Shown here piece after piece: positions 1 to 12,400 of a stretch of DNA of 64,000 nucleotides. The notes below the pieces were generated by a model. It was not told the origin of the DNA. It ran no database searches and saw nothing but the letters and a program-made list of their open reading frames with translations. Position numbers and translations under genes: made by a program. The stretch's first letter is position 1. Each line of letters begins with the position of its first letter. This DNA comes from Datisca glomerata (taxonomy: Eukaryota > Streptophyta > Magnoliopsida > Cucurbitales > Datiscaceae), in assembly GCA_003255025.1 (NCBI GenBank), contig QANY01013831.1, forward strand, positions 703,653 to 767,652, given 5' to 3'.

Positions 1-927
1 CTTCTTCCTCATTGGGTGCAGCCATAGTTGCTGCAGCAGCTACACCTCTATGCTATCTTCTGATGTGCCTTAGGGTTCTGTCTATCTCTGGATTAAACAA
101 TATGTCTAGCACTTGCTGCCTGCGCATATAAAAGATCTCACTCTCCTGAAAACACAACAGAATAACTCAATAATACTTACAAATCAAATTCTATTTGGCT
201 TAAACAAAGATATCCTATCTCTATTCCCTGACAGTGGCGCCAAAAATTTGATGTTCAATAAGATGTCATACGCAAGTATACGTGTCACAATAAGTAATAT
301 AGTAGTAAATGAGTGTCGAACCCACATGGAATAGGGAATACGTAATGCTTACATGAACAGACAGATTTAAAATGTAAGGTAATGTGGTAGCAAACAACGG
401 GTTTAGATTTAAACTAAGGAATAGGGAATACGTATTGCCCTTTCTCTGTCATCTACCATTACAATGACATTGTTGCCATTGTCTTCATTCCTGACCCTTT
501 CTTTTATCACTTCTTCCTCATTGGGTGCAACCATAGTTGCTGCAGCAGTTGCAATTCTATGCTTTCTTCTAATGTGCCTTAGGGTTATGTCTATCTCTGG
601 ATCAAACAATATGTCCAGCACTTACTGCCTACTGATATAAAAGATTTCACTCTCCTGAAAACACAGCAGAATAACTCAATAATACTTACAAATCAAATTC
701 TATTTGGCTTAAACAAAAATATTTTATCTCTATTCCCTAGCAGTGGTGCCAAAAATGTGATGTTCAATAAGATACCCTACTCAAGTATACGTGTCACAAT
801 AAGTAATATAGTAGTAAATGCATGTCGAACCCACATGGAATAGGGGATACGTAATGCTTACGTGAACAGACAGATTTAAAATGTAAGGTAATGCGGTAGC
901 AAACAACGGGTTTTGATTTAAACTAAG
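1..927. repeat. Direct duplication of a gypsy-like LTR/primer-site unit
   Basis: Bases 1-418 recur at about 510-927 (offset near 509) with scattered substitutions. Both copies contain a CTGACAGTGGCGCCA-like block (235-242; mutated to GTGGTGCC near 743-751). Read on the minus strand this is TGGCGCC followed by a CTGTCAGGG-like stretch, resembling the tRNA-derived primer-binding site of plant Athila/Tat-type Ty3/gypsy elements. The LTR would then lie to the right of each copy, on the minus strand. The open stretches inside it look like chance ORFs in repeat DNA. Confidence 0.55.
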
Positions 928-2050
928 TCTAAATGAAAATTTCTTAAAGTTAAGAATTAAACTAATTTCTTAAAGTTAAGAATTAAACTAAAGACAATTG
1001 AGCAACAAAGTGATTTAGATATTTAAGATGAGACTGGGCTGGTATGGTTGATTCCCTTTTCATTTACTTCACTCATACTAACTCTGTTTCCAATGCTAAA
1101 GCTATTCATAAACATTACCCTAGCTCTAAAGCACATTAAACTTCGTTTAAGAGATAATCTACTTAGCCTAACTCTCTTCGTATCTAAGCATAGTAAGGTT
1201 AACACATATTCTTTAAGTTTCAGCCAAGAGGTTGCAAGGTAAGTTCATATTCCTATGTAATTCACAAAATGCTTAGATCTACATTAATCATTGCTCATAT
1301 ATATTTTATTTGAGCATACAAGCATTGCGTAAGTCATTCCATTAAACTAAGTTTTTTTAAGCTAAACTTAACTTGCATTCTATAGAGATGGGCAGTTGTA
1401 AATAGAAATTAAGCAATCAAAATGCTTAACCCAAAATGCTTAAGAAAACATGCAAAGGAAACTTCATTAAAAAGGTAAAGTAAAATCCAAGTTAGTTTAC
1501 CATACTAGCCTCACAAAGGTTAGCTCATAATGAGTTCAAATGAAACTACGGAATATCTTGAATCCATGAAATCCAACAAAGAAAGAAATAAGGTAAAGAG
1601 TAGTACAAAATAGAATAATGAAGTAAACGAAATAGAAAGAAGAATAAACTAGTAGTTTATGCTCTTGTCGTCTTCCCCTTTTCTTCTTTCCTTCTTCTGT
1701 TGTCTTCTTCTTTCTTTGTTTCTTCCTCGTACAGGTTATATCATCTTCTCGAAGCAGCTGCCGGCTCTAAATGGTAAAATATCTCCCCCCTCTTCCAAAA
1801 AGAGAATGGTTTGCTCTTTATATCTTCATGTGAATTAGGGCTTCCTTTAGCACAAGTGCATGTGGCGAGACTCCAAGAAGTTGGGGACCCCGAAATGCAA
1901 GAACAATTGAAACCTGGAATAACTAATTCTGACACATGAAGATCCCTTTCGATTTCAGCTCCCACTTGCACACGCGCCAAGCTATTCGCTCACAAGCATT
2001 GCACTAACACTACTACATCAACTGAACTGCTATGCAGTAAAGATCTTTAA
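928..2050 (-). mobile_element. Probable degraded gypsy LTR / untranslated region
   Basis: This stretch continues from the duplicated primer-site unit. It holds a pyrimidine-rich tract (about 1660-1735), then a less AT-rich stretch (1740-1985) ending in a CACACGCGCC motif. Such composition is common in LTR and leader regions of plant Ty3/gypsy elements. No gag or pol reading frame is present, so at most a solo-LTR or leader remnant survives. The boundaries are inferred. Confidence 0.3.
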
Positions 2051-3049
2051 GCTAGCCAGCAACCCTACACTAGAGAAACCCTAAATTGCATAAAACTGCC
2101 TATAAATTCATAAAAAGGCTAGCATGAAAAGGAACTAAGCCCTAAAACGAAGCATTAATTATAACTAACATTCCGTAAAATAGGCAACGATTTCCGCTTA
2201 GAATGGCTAAGATAACTCTACTTTCATAGAGTTATCAATAAATTTCAAATAATAATAATAAATTCAAACAAAGGTAAACCTCATCTCAAAACACTGGATA
2301 CTCCATTAATAATTTGACTTTGGCTAAAATATTAACTTGTAAGTGATGTCTTGGTGTAGTAATCAAACACTGATGATAAGAACATATCGAACAAGAAACT
2401 TTCAATTAGGCCAATTTGTTATTCACATGTAAAACCAAATAATCTAAACGTATTTATCACTGTAGAAGCATATGTAATTATATCAAATATTTCCCTTCCT
2501 TTAGGCCGGTAAATATTCACATAAGTTACACACACATAACATTTTATATTTTAAGACAAAATTAATTTTCACAAGAGATGTCACGACGTGTTGTTTAATT
2601 AATTTATCTCAAAATATATATATAAACATACAAATGTTTGAATTTAAAATTGTACCATAATTAATCCTTAAATTAATTGACAATTAACTTTCTGATCCGT
2701 AAAAATTTGTTTTGAAATTATTTTAACCAAAAAACTAAAAATAATCAAAATAATTTATTTGAAAATATTTAAATTAAAATTAATTTTACGAACTCTAAAA
2801 TTAATTATAAATTAATTTAATTAAATCATCCTTAAAATAAATTTAATAAACCTATAAAACAATTCTTTTCAAATGAGGGACAGGTCTAAAAATTTGCTGT
2901 GGGCTCACCGATTTTTTTAACTGCTACGGGCCAAAGGCCCACAGCTACTCTTGTCCGAGCCATGGCCTGTATGTCTGAAACAAACCCTAAGGGGCCTTCG
3001 GCGTGAGGGGAAGTTTGGTCCAATTCTTAAAAAGTAGTAGATGCCTTTC
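2051..3049. other. AT-rich intergenic DNA
   Basis: No gene is visible. 2580-2860 is very AT-rich; a short GC-richer patch at 2880-3010 contains CTAAGGGGCCTTCGGCG. Nothing in it could be assigned. Confidence 0.5.
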
Positions 3050-3885
3050 TTTGCCTTTGTTTGGTTGCAAAAAATTTAAGAAACCATGGATTGTCCGAAT
3101 CCCTAAAATGCATGTTTCAAGGGTGTTTGAAACCTTCCTTGATCGGGGGTTATCCAGATTCCCACAATCTTAGAAAACTACCAATAATGAATTTGCCCAA
3201 ATTAACATTCCATCAGATCTTTTTTTGTTATTTGGTTTAGACTTTTGGAGTGAATTTTTTGGCCTGAAAATGGTGATTTTGGCCTGAAAATTGCGTTTTT
3301 GGCATGAACATGGTGTTCCAGAACAGTGGTATGAGGCGCAACATGAAAATGGTGTTCCTAAAAATTGCGTTGATGTCATTGTGAAAGAAAATTGAGAGAA
3401 AGCGTCATAAGAAGACATATAGAGGAACGAAGAAAACTAAATTATCAGATAATTAGAAGGAATCAAAGGAGAGAGAAGGAGACGAAATTGTAGAAAGAGG
3501 ACCGTTGCTTAAGAAGAGATGAAATTGCAGAGAGAGAGAGCGTGGCTTTAGAAGAAGACGAAATTGCAGAGAGGGCAAAAGTTGAAGCTTCTCCCCTTTT
3601 TACAAGCAAACCATTATTTTTTTTCTTTAAAAATTGAATGATCTGACATTTATAAAGAGAAATGCAATTTCTTAATTATAGCATTAACTTAGTATAATGG
3701 TAAAATTATAAAATAATAATTTATTTACAGTATTCTCACTATTATCTCATAATATTCTTAACTATCACTAAACATAGTGATCTTAACTTTTTGAACATAT
3801 ATTTTCTCACAATTATATTCCAACAATTTTATTTCGGAAATCTTTTATTCACAATCTTATACCAAACAGCCCCTAAGGGTTTCGA
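3050..3885. mobile_element. Possible hAT/Harbinger-like MITE
   Basis: The left part carries TTTGTTTGGTTGC (about 3056) and the right end carries ATACCAAACAGCCCC (about 3860). These are imperfect inverted termini of the GTTTGGT kind seen in plant DNA-transposon derivatives. The interior has short internal repeats (GGCCTGAAAATGGTG variants, 3255-3350) and purine-rich GAGAGA tracts (3420-3590). No transposase frame and no clear target duplication were seen. Confidence 0.25.
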
Positions 3886-4800
3886 AAAGCCTTAGGGCAT
3901 TAGACGGCTGTTTAGCCGCCTGAACCAACTACCGCGACTGATGGCCGCAGTTCCCTTGTCGGCGCGGCCGGACTGCCGCATCGGTCGCCATAACACCGGC
4001 AACGGTGAAACTGCCGGCCGATGGCCATGAACACAATAAAATCTCAAATATTACACCAAAATTCGCTCTTAAATCTAATAATATAAAAAAATTAGATTTA
4101 TTAAGCCCAAGAACACGAATATATTAAATTATACCAAAATTTCCTTTCTCAAATCTAATAATTCTAGCATACAATTCTCAAATTCAAGAACTCTAAAATA
4201 TATGCATATAAACTACATGTAATCATGGATTTAAACTTAAAATAATTCTCAACGATTTAACATGAATAGCTCTGATACCACTTATTAGATTTAAAATCAT
4301 TATCGGTATAAATCGTATCGTATAAAACTCCAAGATCTCGGGTTGAACATACCAAGAATCAATTTAATAATAGAGCAGAAACATACCTGAATATGCGAAG
4401 ATAGATCGTTGTTTAAAGGCGAGCGGTTGGCCCCCTTTGATTAAGCCTCTTTATTTTCTCTCTAACGATGATATATTAAGAAGAATATAATAGTTTTCCC
4501 TAATCGTGTGACCTGAAGACCATAACAACTTATAGATAACATATCTATTATCTTGTTATTTTTTAGCCCATCATAAAAATAGAAATTATCTTAAAATCTC
4601 TATACATCAAAATGTCCATAACTTATCATATACATTAAAATCTAAATCACTAAAATCTTAGTTAATCATTTTTTATATGGTTTAACCTTATTTGACAGTC
4701 TGCAACATATAATTATTCACAATTAAGTCTAACGTTAGATTAAGGATCTGACAGATATGTTTGTGCTTATATATTTGTCAGCCCCTTCCACCTAATACCA
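3886..4800 (-). mobile_element. LTR-element remnant with tRNA-Met primer site
   Basis: GCTCTGATACCA at 4269-4280 is the reverse complement of TGGTATCAGAGC, the initiator-tRNA primer site of many plant copia/TRIM elements and of pararetroviruses. If real, the element lies on the minus strand with its LTR to the right (about 4281-4800). Left of it is a sharply GC-rich islet (3900-4025) that contrasts with the surroundings. No protein-coding frame was found, so this looks like a TRIM or truncated LTR element. Confidence 0.45.
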
Positions 4801-7660
4801 ATTGGTTTTGAGTTAGAATTTGAAAAAAAAAAACTACTGACCAAACATGAAAATAACCATTCTCATTCGGACATTCTTATTCACCTTCTATTGCCATTAA
4901 TCAAGCATCTCATAGGAGTACTGTGACTCACCACATCTTGTCTCTAACCATCCAAAAAATATAATATATGAGAAAATAATTCCTTAGTTTTGACTTTTGC
5001 CTTTAAACAAACCTCTTACTCCTTCATATCCATATACAATAAATAAAAGAAGTTGATACCAATTTCACAATAGTTCATATGAGATTAGAGATGATAATGT
5101 GTGAGTTTGGGTAGGGTATGAGTATACCCATATTAAATTCTTACTACACATATATGACCCATAACTATGTTAAATTAAATGGGTGGGTATGTGCAATACC
5201 CTTTTAGATATGACATTTTCAATGGGTATTAATTTGAGTTAATGCTCAAATGTATGTTTTTCTTTCATTTTGTGTTTTTATTGTTTGCTATTTGTATTTT
5301 TTTAATAAAAATATTATTTCAATAGTATTAAATAAATATGTTACAATATAAATACTCTCATTATACTATTTTTTAAGCACCAGTTTGAATATATTGTTAT
5401 ACTTTACAATATTATAGTTCTTATCACAATTCTAAACTGTCAGTTGACTAGGTAACGAATCATATCCAGTATTTGAGTGTGAGTTTGAATATAATGTCAT
5501 ATTATGTAGTACTTATCATTATTATGAATTTACAGTTTATGACTTATATGCCAACCGTAAATTGCAAACTTAAAAAGGAAAAATAAAATTTTAATTATGA
5601 TGTGAGTATGTGATTTCAAGTCGCGTGCATTGTCTTATTATAGTAACGTTGTGCACTATAAAACTACAAAATATTACTCTTGTTACAAACATTTAAGGCC
5701 GGGAACTAAATTAGCCGTTACATATATATTGTTGATTTATATATTTATAAAGTGATTTTCTTTTCTTTCACCTCTTATATGAAAAGTTGGATGAACTGCC
5801 AAGTTGATTAAGAGATATTTATGGAGAAAGTTAATCTCTCCGCATGAGAAAACCAAGTTCCTTTTAACAAAAATTTATCGATTGGCTTAATTGTTAGATA
5901 ATGTTAAATGGGTATTGAGTACTACTCATACCATATCAATTTATAATAGGTAAAAAAGTATCTACTCGATGGTTATATGCATTTATAATATTTTTTAACT
6001 CACCCACCAAGTCAAATATCCGCAAGTGTTTTTGTAGTCCCTAGATGAGATTCTTCCTAGTTGTGATTTGCAACAACCAGTAAGTGTGTGCTGCAGTTTG
6101 CCCTGAGTATAACACTCCACGAACATATCATACAATATATTATCCTACTATATAAAAAAGCAGAAATCTTTAAAAACTACTCTTTCCAGTATTTTAAATA
6201 TAATCACTGAAAGGATATTAATTCATAATAATCTATTGTATTAATATTTGTAAGCACTAATAGTTAATTAATATGTCATTGTTTTTAATATTGTAATAAA
6301 ATTGACTAATATACTTGAGATAATGGTGAAACAAAAAGACATTGTTACGTGGTAACGAATAGTGGTATAAATTAAGTGAAGTTAATAGTCTATTAATACT
6401 TTGAGATGAGTGAACTTAACGTGAATTTACATGAAATAACGCATATTTATTACAACCGTTTGTTTTTCTCACAATTACATGTACTTTTTTATATTAATTT
6501 TGTAGACTTTAAGAATTTCTATTTTATGAATCTGTCACACTATCATTTCTGAGAGTTTGGGAAAAAACTGGTAATGGTTTTGACAGAGCTTTGATCTTAA
6601 TCATTTTTGCATATAATAGTGTGAGTTAGACAACACTTTATATATAATTTGCATACATCAAGTTATATATTCATTTATATATCAATAAAAATTATAAAAT
6701 TTAAAAAAACTTGCTAAAAGACAGATTCATCTAAAAATGAGTGAAATTGAAACAATCATTAACGATTATTTTTAAATTCAAAGAACGTCATAATTATAAA
6801 ACAATTTTATGTTTCGTATACATCAACGCGTAACACACATTTTTACGTCTATCGTATTCAGATTTTGTCCAACAATATTAATGTCAACATGGTCGTAGAA
6901 TTTTAAAAATTGTAATAAAATGGAATAAAATAGAACATTAATGCTTAGATAGAAGATATTGAGAATGAAGAGTCACCATAATTGAAGAATCTTGAAAGAC
7001 AAAGGAGAATGATGTGAGAATTAGAAGATATATTATCAAAGTAAAAAATTAACTACATAAAGTTATTGGAATGTTTCGTATATTTTTATTGTAACTGTTA
7101 ATTTTGTTGCCTCACGAGTTTATGCATTATTTTTCTTTCAATGTCTAAGGCTTAAAGAATATCTACTAATACCATTCAAAGTTTGTTCTACAGCACACAT
7201 ATACACTTCTCATATTCAATTCTACATATTTGTCTATTTCACTACAATTTATGTCATTTATCTAAGATATGTAATCCATAATATATATATATATATATAT
7301 ANTATATTGCGACACATGGTGTGATTTAAATTAGCTACTCATCTAAATATTTCATCAATCTATTTTATTTTAATCTATTTTTTTTTAAATTATCGTGTTG
7401 TATCACATTAATTAAAATGTTAAAAGAAATTAAATATTTTTTTGACAAATCAATATAATTATTACTTCCTATATTTTCAACAAAAAAAATAACGTACTTT
7501 TCACTGTAACATAAAAATACTTAATAGATGCATGCGTTTGCTTTGTATTTTTTAAAAGCAAGTACGATTGAACTATTGACTTGTGAGAAATTTTTTAATG
7601 TATTTATTCTATATTCACTTACAATATTGAGAATTTCAAATTTGATTCAGAAAAATAATA
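4801..7660. other. AT-rich intergenic DNA with repeat traces
   Basis: No gene is supported. Features seen: GGGTATGAGTATACCC-type short inverted repeats near 5115 with related sequence near 5905; TCCTACTATATAAAAAAG at 6143-6160, which resembles a plant Helitron 5' end without an identifiable partner end; and a TA microsatellite with one ambiguous base near 7283-7308. Confidence 0.4.
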
Positions 7661-7843
7661 TTTCTTGAGTGAGAAAGTAATTGATCAAATTTTAAGGGAT
7701 CAAGTGATTTGTCACACATTTATAGATTGGTGTTTTAAAATATTTTAAAGACTTTTGAAATACTAACCTATAAATGATTGACAAATCATTTAATCACTTA
7801 AAATTTAATCAATTACTTGATCGGTGTAAATTACTCTAAGAAA
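7661..7843. repeat. Long imperfect hairpin (foldback MITE-like)
   Basis: Arms at about 7676-7738 and 7756-7818 are reverse complements over roughly 60 bp with few mismatches: AGTAATTGATCAAATTTTAA on the left against TTAAAATTTAATCAATTACT on the right. The complementarity weakly extends outward (TTTCTTGAGTGA against TTACTCTAAGAAA). The loop is under 20 bp. A foldback transposon derivative is most likely; a transcript through it would form an extended hairpin able to feed small-RNA pathways. Confidence 0.7.
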
Positions 7844-8714
7844 AATTTCATGATAGCTGGTGCTCATATAATTAACTAAACCATTATTTCGGATGGTGGA
7901 GTGGGAGGACATCAGTGCCAAAAGCTTATTGATGAAAGTTTAAATAGTATTGGAAAATATAAGACCATGTAATCATCAGTTAATATAGGTTAAATTGTTT
8001 TCTTTCAAAATATTACTTTATATCTATAATTCAAACCAATTTGATATAATATTTTACATGCGCAAACCGGGTTATATAAGAAAATAATTTTGGCTAAGAG
8101 AATTTTTTATTTAACAATTATAAGCTCAATCATTCATATACAGATTAGAGATATATAATGAAAGCCATATAAGTAGAATAATTTATTTTCAAACTATAAC
8201 GCTTTATATTAATTTGAGAGTAATTAATTACTTTCTTATACACCATAGCCATATAAATAGAATAATTTATGGTGCAGTGGATCAATTTTTATTTTTTCTA
8301 ATGTTTTGGGCCTCATCAACATGATTAATGACTTTAATGTTTCGGATTCTCAGATTAAATCTTTAATTTAGGATATTCAGTATTGTAAATTTAATTTTTC
8401 ATCAATTTCGTTTCATTTTATTATAGATCTAATAATAATTTAACCTATAGTCTTGTTAATTTAGAATTTAGATTTTCATTTTCAATTATTTCATCGAGAT
8501 TTTCATTTTGAAATAACATCTCTTTGTGGATACCTTTTAACTCTTTGTCTTGGGTGTCATTTACTGTTTTGTTATTTTAATAATAATTTATATTTCTTGA
8601 TAAAAAAATACCAAACATGACCGAAATGACCTTTATATCCTTTCTTCTCTGATCGTATGTAAAATTTTCATATTTTTTACTTTTAGCGAAGCCCTCTCAA
8701 CTGTCTCCCTCTCT
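7844..8714. other. AT-rich intergenic DNA
   Basis: Nothing was recognised beyond short homopolymers and repeated ATAGAATAATTTAT phrases (about 8175 and 8256). Confidence 0.4.
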
Positions 8715-8936
8715 CTCAGGCGCGCGACACCCGCGCCAACGAAGTTGACGAGACCACGCCGCCGACGAGTTTCTCTCGCAGTTTCAGCTGTTTCATTTTT
8801 TTTCCGTCGTTTCTTCGGCCGACCCTACCAGACCACCCCGCCGAACTCGACGAGATCACGCCGTCGTTCTCGCCGACGGCCCCTCAGCCGCGTTTCAGGT
8901 AGGCTGAGAGAGAGGGTTTTGAGACAGAGTGTTTAA
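8715..8936 (+). other. GC-rich islet with an Arg/Ser-rich open frame
   Basis: This islet of about 220 bp is far more GC-rich than its flanks and contains the internal repeat GACGAGACCACGCCG / GACGAGATCACGCCG. An open frame of 63 codons from 8745 is extremely Arg-rich, as expected for CG-rich DNA read in one frame, and I do not regard it as a proven protein. It lies about 530 bp upstream of the helicase start codon. It could be an exon or promoter remnant or part of a retroelement. Confidence 0.25.
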
Positions 8937-9192
8937 GGATATCAAAGTCATTTTAGTGTAAAAACCACGAGATTTCAATTTTTAAAGGAAGGGGGCTACA
9001 AATTGGTAGTGGAGTTTCAAGAGTGTATATAGAGAAATTTCCCATACGAAAAGCTCGTTCAAATTTTGCAAGAATACATTAAACAAGTTGGTGTTGTTAC
9101 AATCAAGGGAGAAAGCTACTTGAAGGAGGAGAACTAGTGTCTTCACTGAATCGCAGCTGCACCTGACTCCAATTAACTGAAACCAATAAGAA

Positions 9193-9449
9193 GGTGACTG
9201 TTATTTTGATTTTCCTCATCTCCTACTTCAACTTGCAAATCGAGGATCATTACGAGAAATTGTTATCGTTCATAGGAATGTCTAATGGAATATTTGGGCA
9301 GCATATTTGACCTTTCTGAGCTAGTATAATATTATGACGCTTTTGTGATGCCTTAATCAGCATTTCTTTCGCTGCCCAATTTACTTCACTTCAATTTCAG
9401 TAATATATAAATAATTTTGAGGTCTTACATGTTCATATCTTTGTTTAGA
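9193..9449 (+). other. Probable 5'-UTR intron of the helicase gene
   Basis: A donor AAG|GTGACT at 9194 and a pyrimidine-rich acceptor TTGTTTAG at 9448 would splice upstream sequence to a short leader ending 21 bases before the ATG at 9471. This is inferred from consensus only. Confidence 0.4.
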
Positions 9450-9470
9450 ACCGTATTAGAGGTTTTGAGA

Positions 9471-12400
9471 ATGGGGGAGCAAAAGCATAATAGCATACCA
9501 GTACTTCCATGGATGCGAAGCCCAATTGATGTGAGCCTCTTTGCGGAAAGCCCTCTTGATCGCCTCCCTTGTCTTGACCCCAGGTACTCTCTCCAAATTA
9601 TCTCTTTAAGGGCTCGTTCAATGCTTCTTTTTGTGTTCATCAGATTATATATGCATATTGTTTGTTTTTTCGTCTAGTCCGTTGAGTTTAAGCCTCCTTA
9701 GTTATTTATAATTGTTGTAAGCAATAAGCATAACTTCAAAGGGAAGAGAATTGAAATTTACTCAGACTCGGAAAATAGGTTTTAGTTTGTAAGGTGGAGA
9801 AACACAGTATGTTCCTGATGTGAAATAAATATTGTCTTTGTTCTTTTCATCGAAAAATGAAATATTGCATTATTTTTGTATTATAAGCTATTTTCTTTTA
9901 TAGTTTCGATTCTGAGGGAACCTGCAAATTTGAAGTCTTTATTTACTTCATAAGATTATCTTTTCGTATGAGATTTTTTGTCCATTTTCTTTAATGTTCT
10001 TTACATTAGGTTGAAGGTTGCTTTGCAGAACATGGGTATTTCTTCACTGTTTCCAGTGCAAGTTGCAGTTTGGCAAGAGACAATTGGGCCTGGCTCATTC
10101 GAGAGAGATCTTTGTGTTAATTCTCCGACTGGCAGCGGTAAAACTTTAGCTTATGCTTTACCAATTGTGCAAATGCTGTCAACTCGTGCTGTCAGATGCC
10201 TACGTGCTCTAGTGGTTTTGCCTACTCGTGATTTGGCATTGCAGGTTAAGTAATTTTTACTTTCATCAATTTTCACTCTGTATGTTGTTGCTGTGATTGA
10301 GAGAGAGGGTGCTTCTTTTCTCTTTCTTCTTCCAATTCTAGGATATGGATTTTAGATTCCTGGTGTTGGTTTCTTGTAAATCCTTCTTTGCAACTTTTAT
10401 CTGGGAGTCTATCTTTCTGCTGGCAGTTTCTCTTAGAATGACGTGGAAGGTGTAGTCCCTAGAAAATCATTTTCTTTGCTTGGAGCTTCGCCCATTGACA
10501 GATTAAAACTTGTGATAATGCAAAAGCGATTCCCTTGTTTGGCTCTCTCTATATATTTGTGTTTTATGAGGTGCTGTAGGGTAATACATCGACCATCTTT
10601 TCTTCATTGCTCCTCTGCAGCTTCTCGTTGGAGCACATAGAAGTATTTTATTTATTGTGGTGCTACCCTTTTGCTCCTCCATGGGTTTAGCTCTTTTTTA
10701 GAGCATCTGGAAGGAAAGAAATCCACGTTGGTTTGAAGATTCTTTGAGGATATGAAGTCTTTTTGGTTTAATTTGTTTTCTGTCGCTTCCCTTTGGGCTC
10801 TGTTACTTCTTTTCAAGGCACCCCTCGTTTTTTAATTCCCAAAAGTTGGAAGGCCTTTTTGCAATAAATATACAATTTTTTTGTTGGCAGTTTAGTGGGA
10901 TCTCTTGTCCCCTGCCCGTTGTAAGTTCTTTTGATTTCAAATTTTGGTTTCATATGATTAAAAAGTAATTATTTCAAATAGTGATGGTTAATGAATTTCA
11001 AATTGTAATTATAGCGTTTGCAGAATTGATTTTTCTACTGTTTCTTTCTTATGGCCTAAATACGCAAAAAAAAATTTTGATGGACTTGAAATGGCCTTGA
11101 TTATTTGCTTTTTGTAAACAGAGATGATGTGAATTATTAAATTAGCAAGGCAGCCCTTGAACCATTGACATACTTATTTTAGTGATTCGGTTTTTTCTAT
11201 TTTGATCAGGTTAAAGAGGTTTTTAATGCTATTGCACCTGCAGTTGGCTTATCAGTAGGTGTGGCGGTCGGTCAATCCTCAATAGCTGATGAAATTTCTC
11301 AGCTTATCAAGAGACCTAAACTTGAGGCGGGAGTCTGTTATGATCCAGAAGATTTTTTGGTTGAGTTGCAGACTTCAGTGGATATATTAGTTGCAACTCC
11401 TGGAAGGCTGATGGATCATATTAACAATACTAAGGGATTTACACTTGAGCACCTCTGCTATCTTGTAAGTGTCAAACATTAACTGGATTTTTCTATGCTA
11501 AGAGTTGACTTGGAAGTAGGTTATGTTCCTCTGATATATATATTTTTGAACTTTGAAGCTGAAATACTGATGAGGCATTGAAGCGTATCTGTAACGTTCA
11601 TGATGGATAACAAACTTGTTTACGTACTCTGTTTTCTAAATCTGACTTCTACAGAAATATAAAGCTATTGGTGTTTGCTTATTTTGGGATTGGTGGAGTG
11701 GATTTCTTCCTTATTTGTCTAGTTTTTTATCAGTAATTTTTCCTTATTTTGTTTGAGTAATCTTAATTTAGATAAAAAGCTTCTCATCTAGATCAATATC
11801 GTTGGATTGAACGTTAATGACCATAAGTTTTTTTTTTTATATACTCTTGTTTTTCTAATGGTGACAAAATTTCCTTATTTTTTTTCTATATTCTTGTTTT
11901 TCTAATGGTTACTGCATACGTAGAAGCTTTTCGCCTTTTCCTATATTTTGAGTTAACGTACAGAACATATGGTCATCAACTCTTACTAATCAAATAATGT
12001 TACTAACTTTTGAATCTTGGGCAATATTGTCCGTGGATGACTCAGTAAAATATAACCAAGTACAATTTTCAGCTATTCAAGTAATAAATATGGTTTTGTA
12101 TGTAATGCAATGGTCAATAAAATACTTTAACCATCTTCAAAAAACTAAATAAGGTACTTTAACATCAAATAACCGCCTTAGTGATCTAGAATGTGGTAAC
12201 CTATATTGATGAGATGTACTATTTTAGGTAGTCGATGAAACAGATCGGTTACTCAGGGAGGCATACCAGTCTTGGCTACCTACGGTGCTTCAACTGACCC
12301 GTGCTACTGATGGAAGTTTTTTCCCTCCTTCCTGTGGTTTTCTTACTGGTCCTAGAAGATCTTTAAAAACCACAAGGAGATTGTGAGTTCTTCTCCTGTC

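Noticed and set aside
6143..6160. Helitron 5' end TCCTACTATATAAAAAAG
   Set aside because: It is suggestive, but no 3' hairpin/CTRR end or helicase was found, so it is not called as an element.
8745..8936. 63-codon Arg/Ser-rich ORF as a protein gene
   Set aside because: Its composition is what a CG-rich islet gives in one frame. It has no homology I recognise and no clear leader, so it is kept only as an islet.
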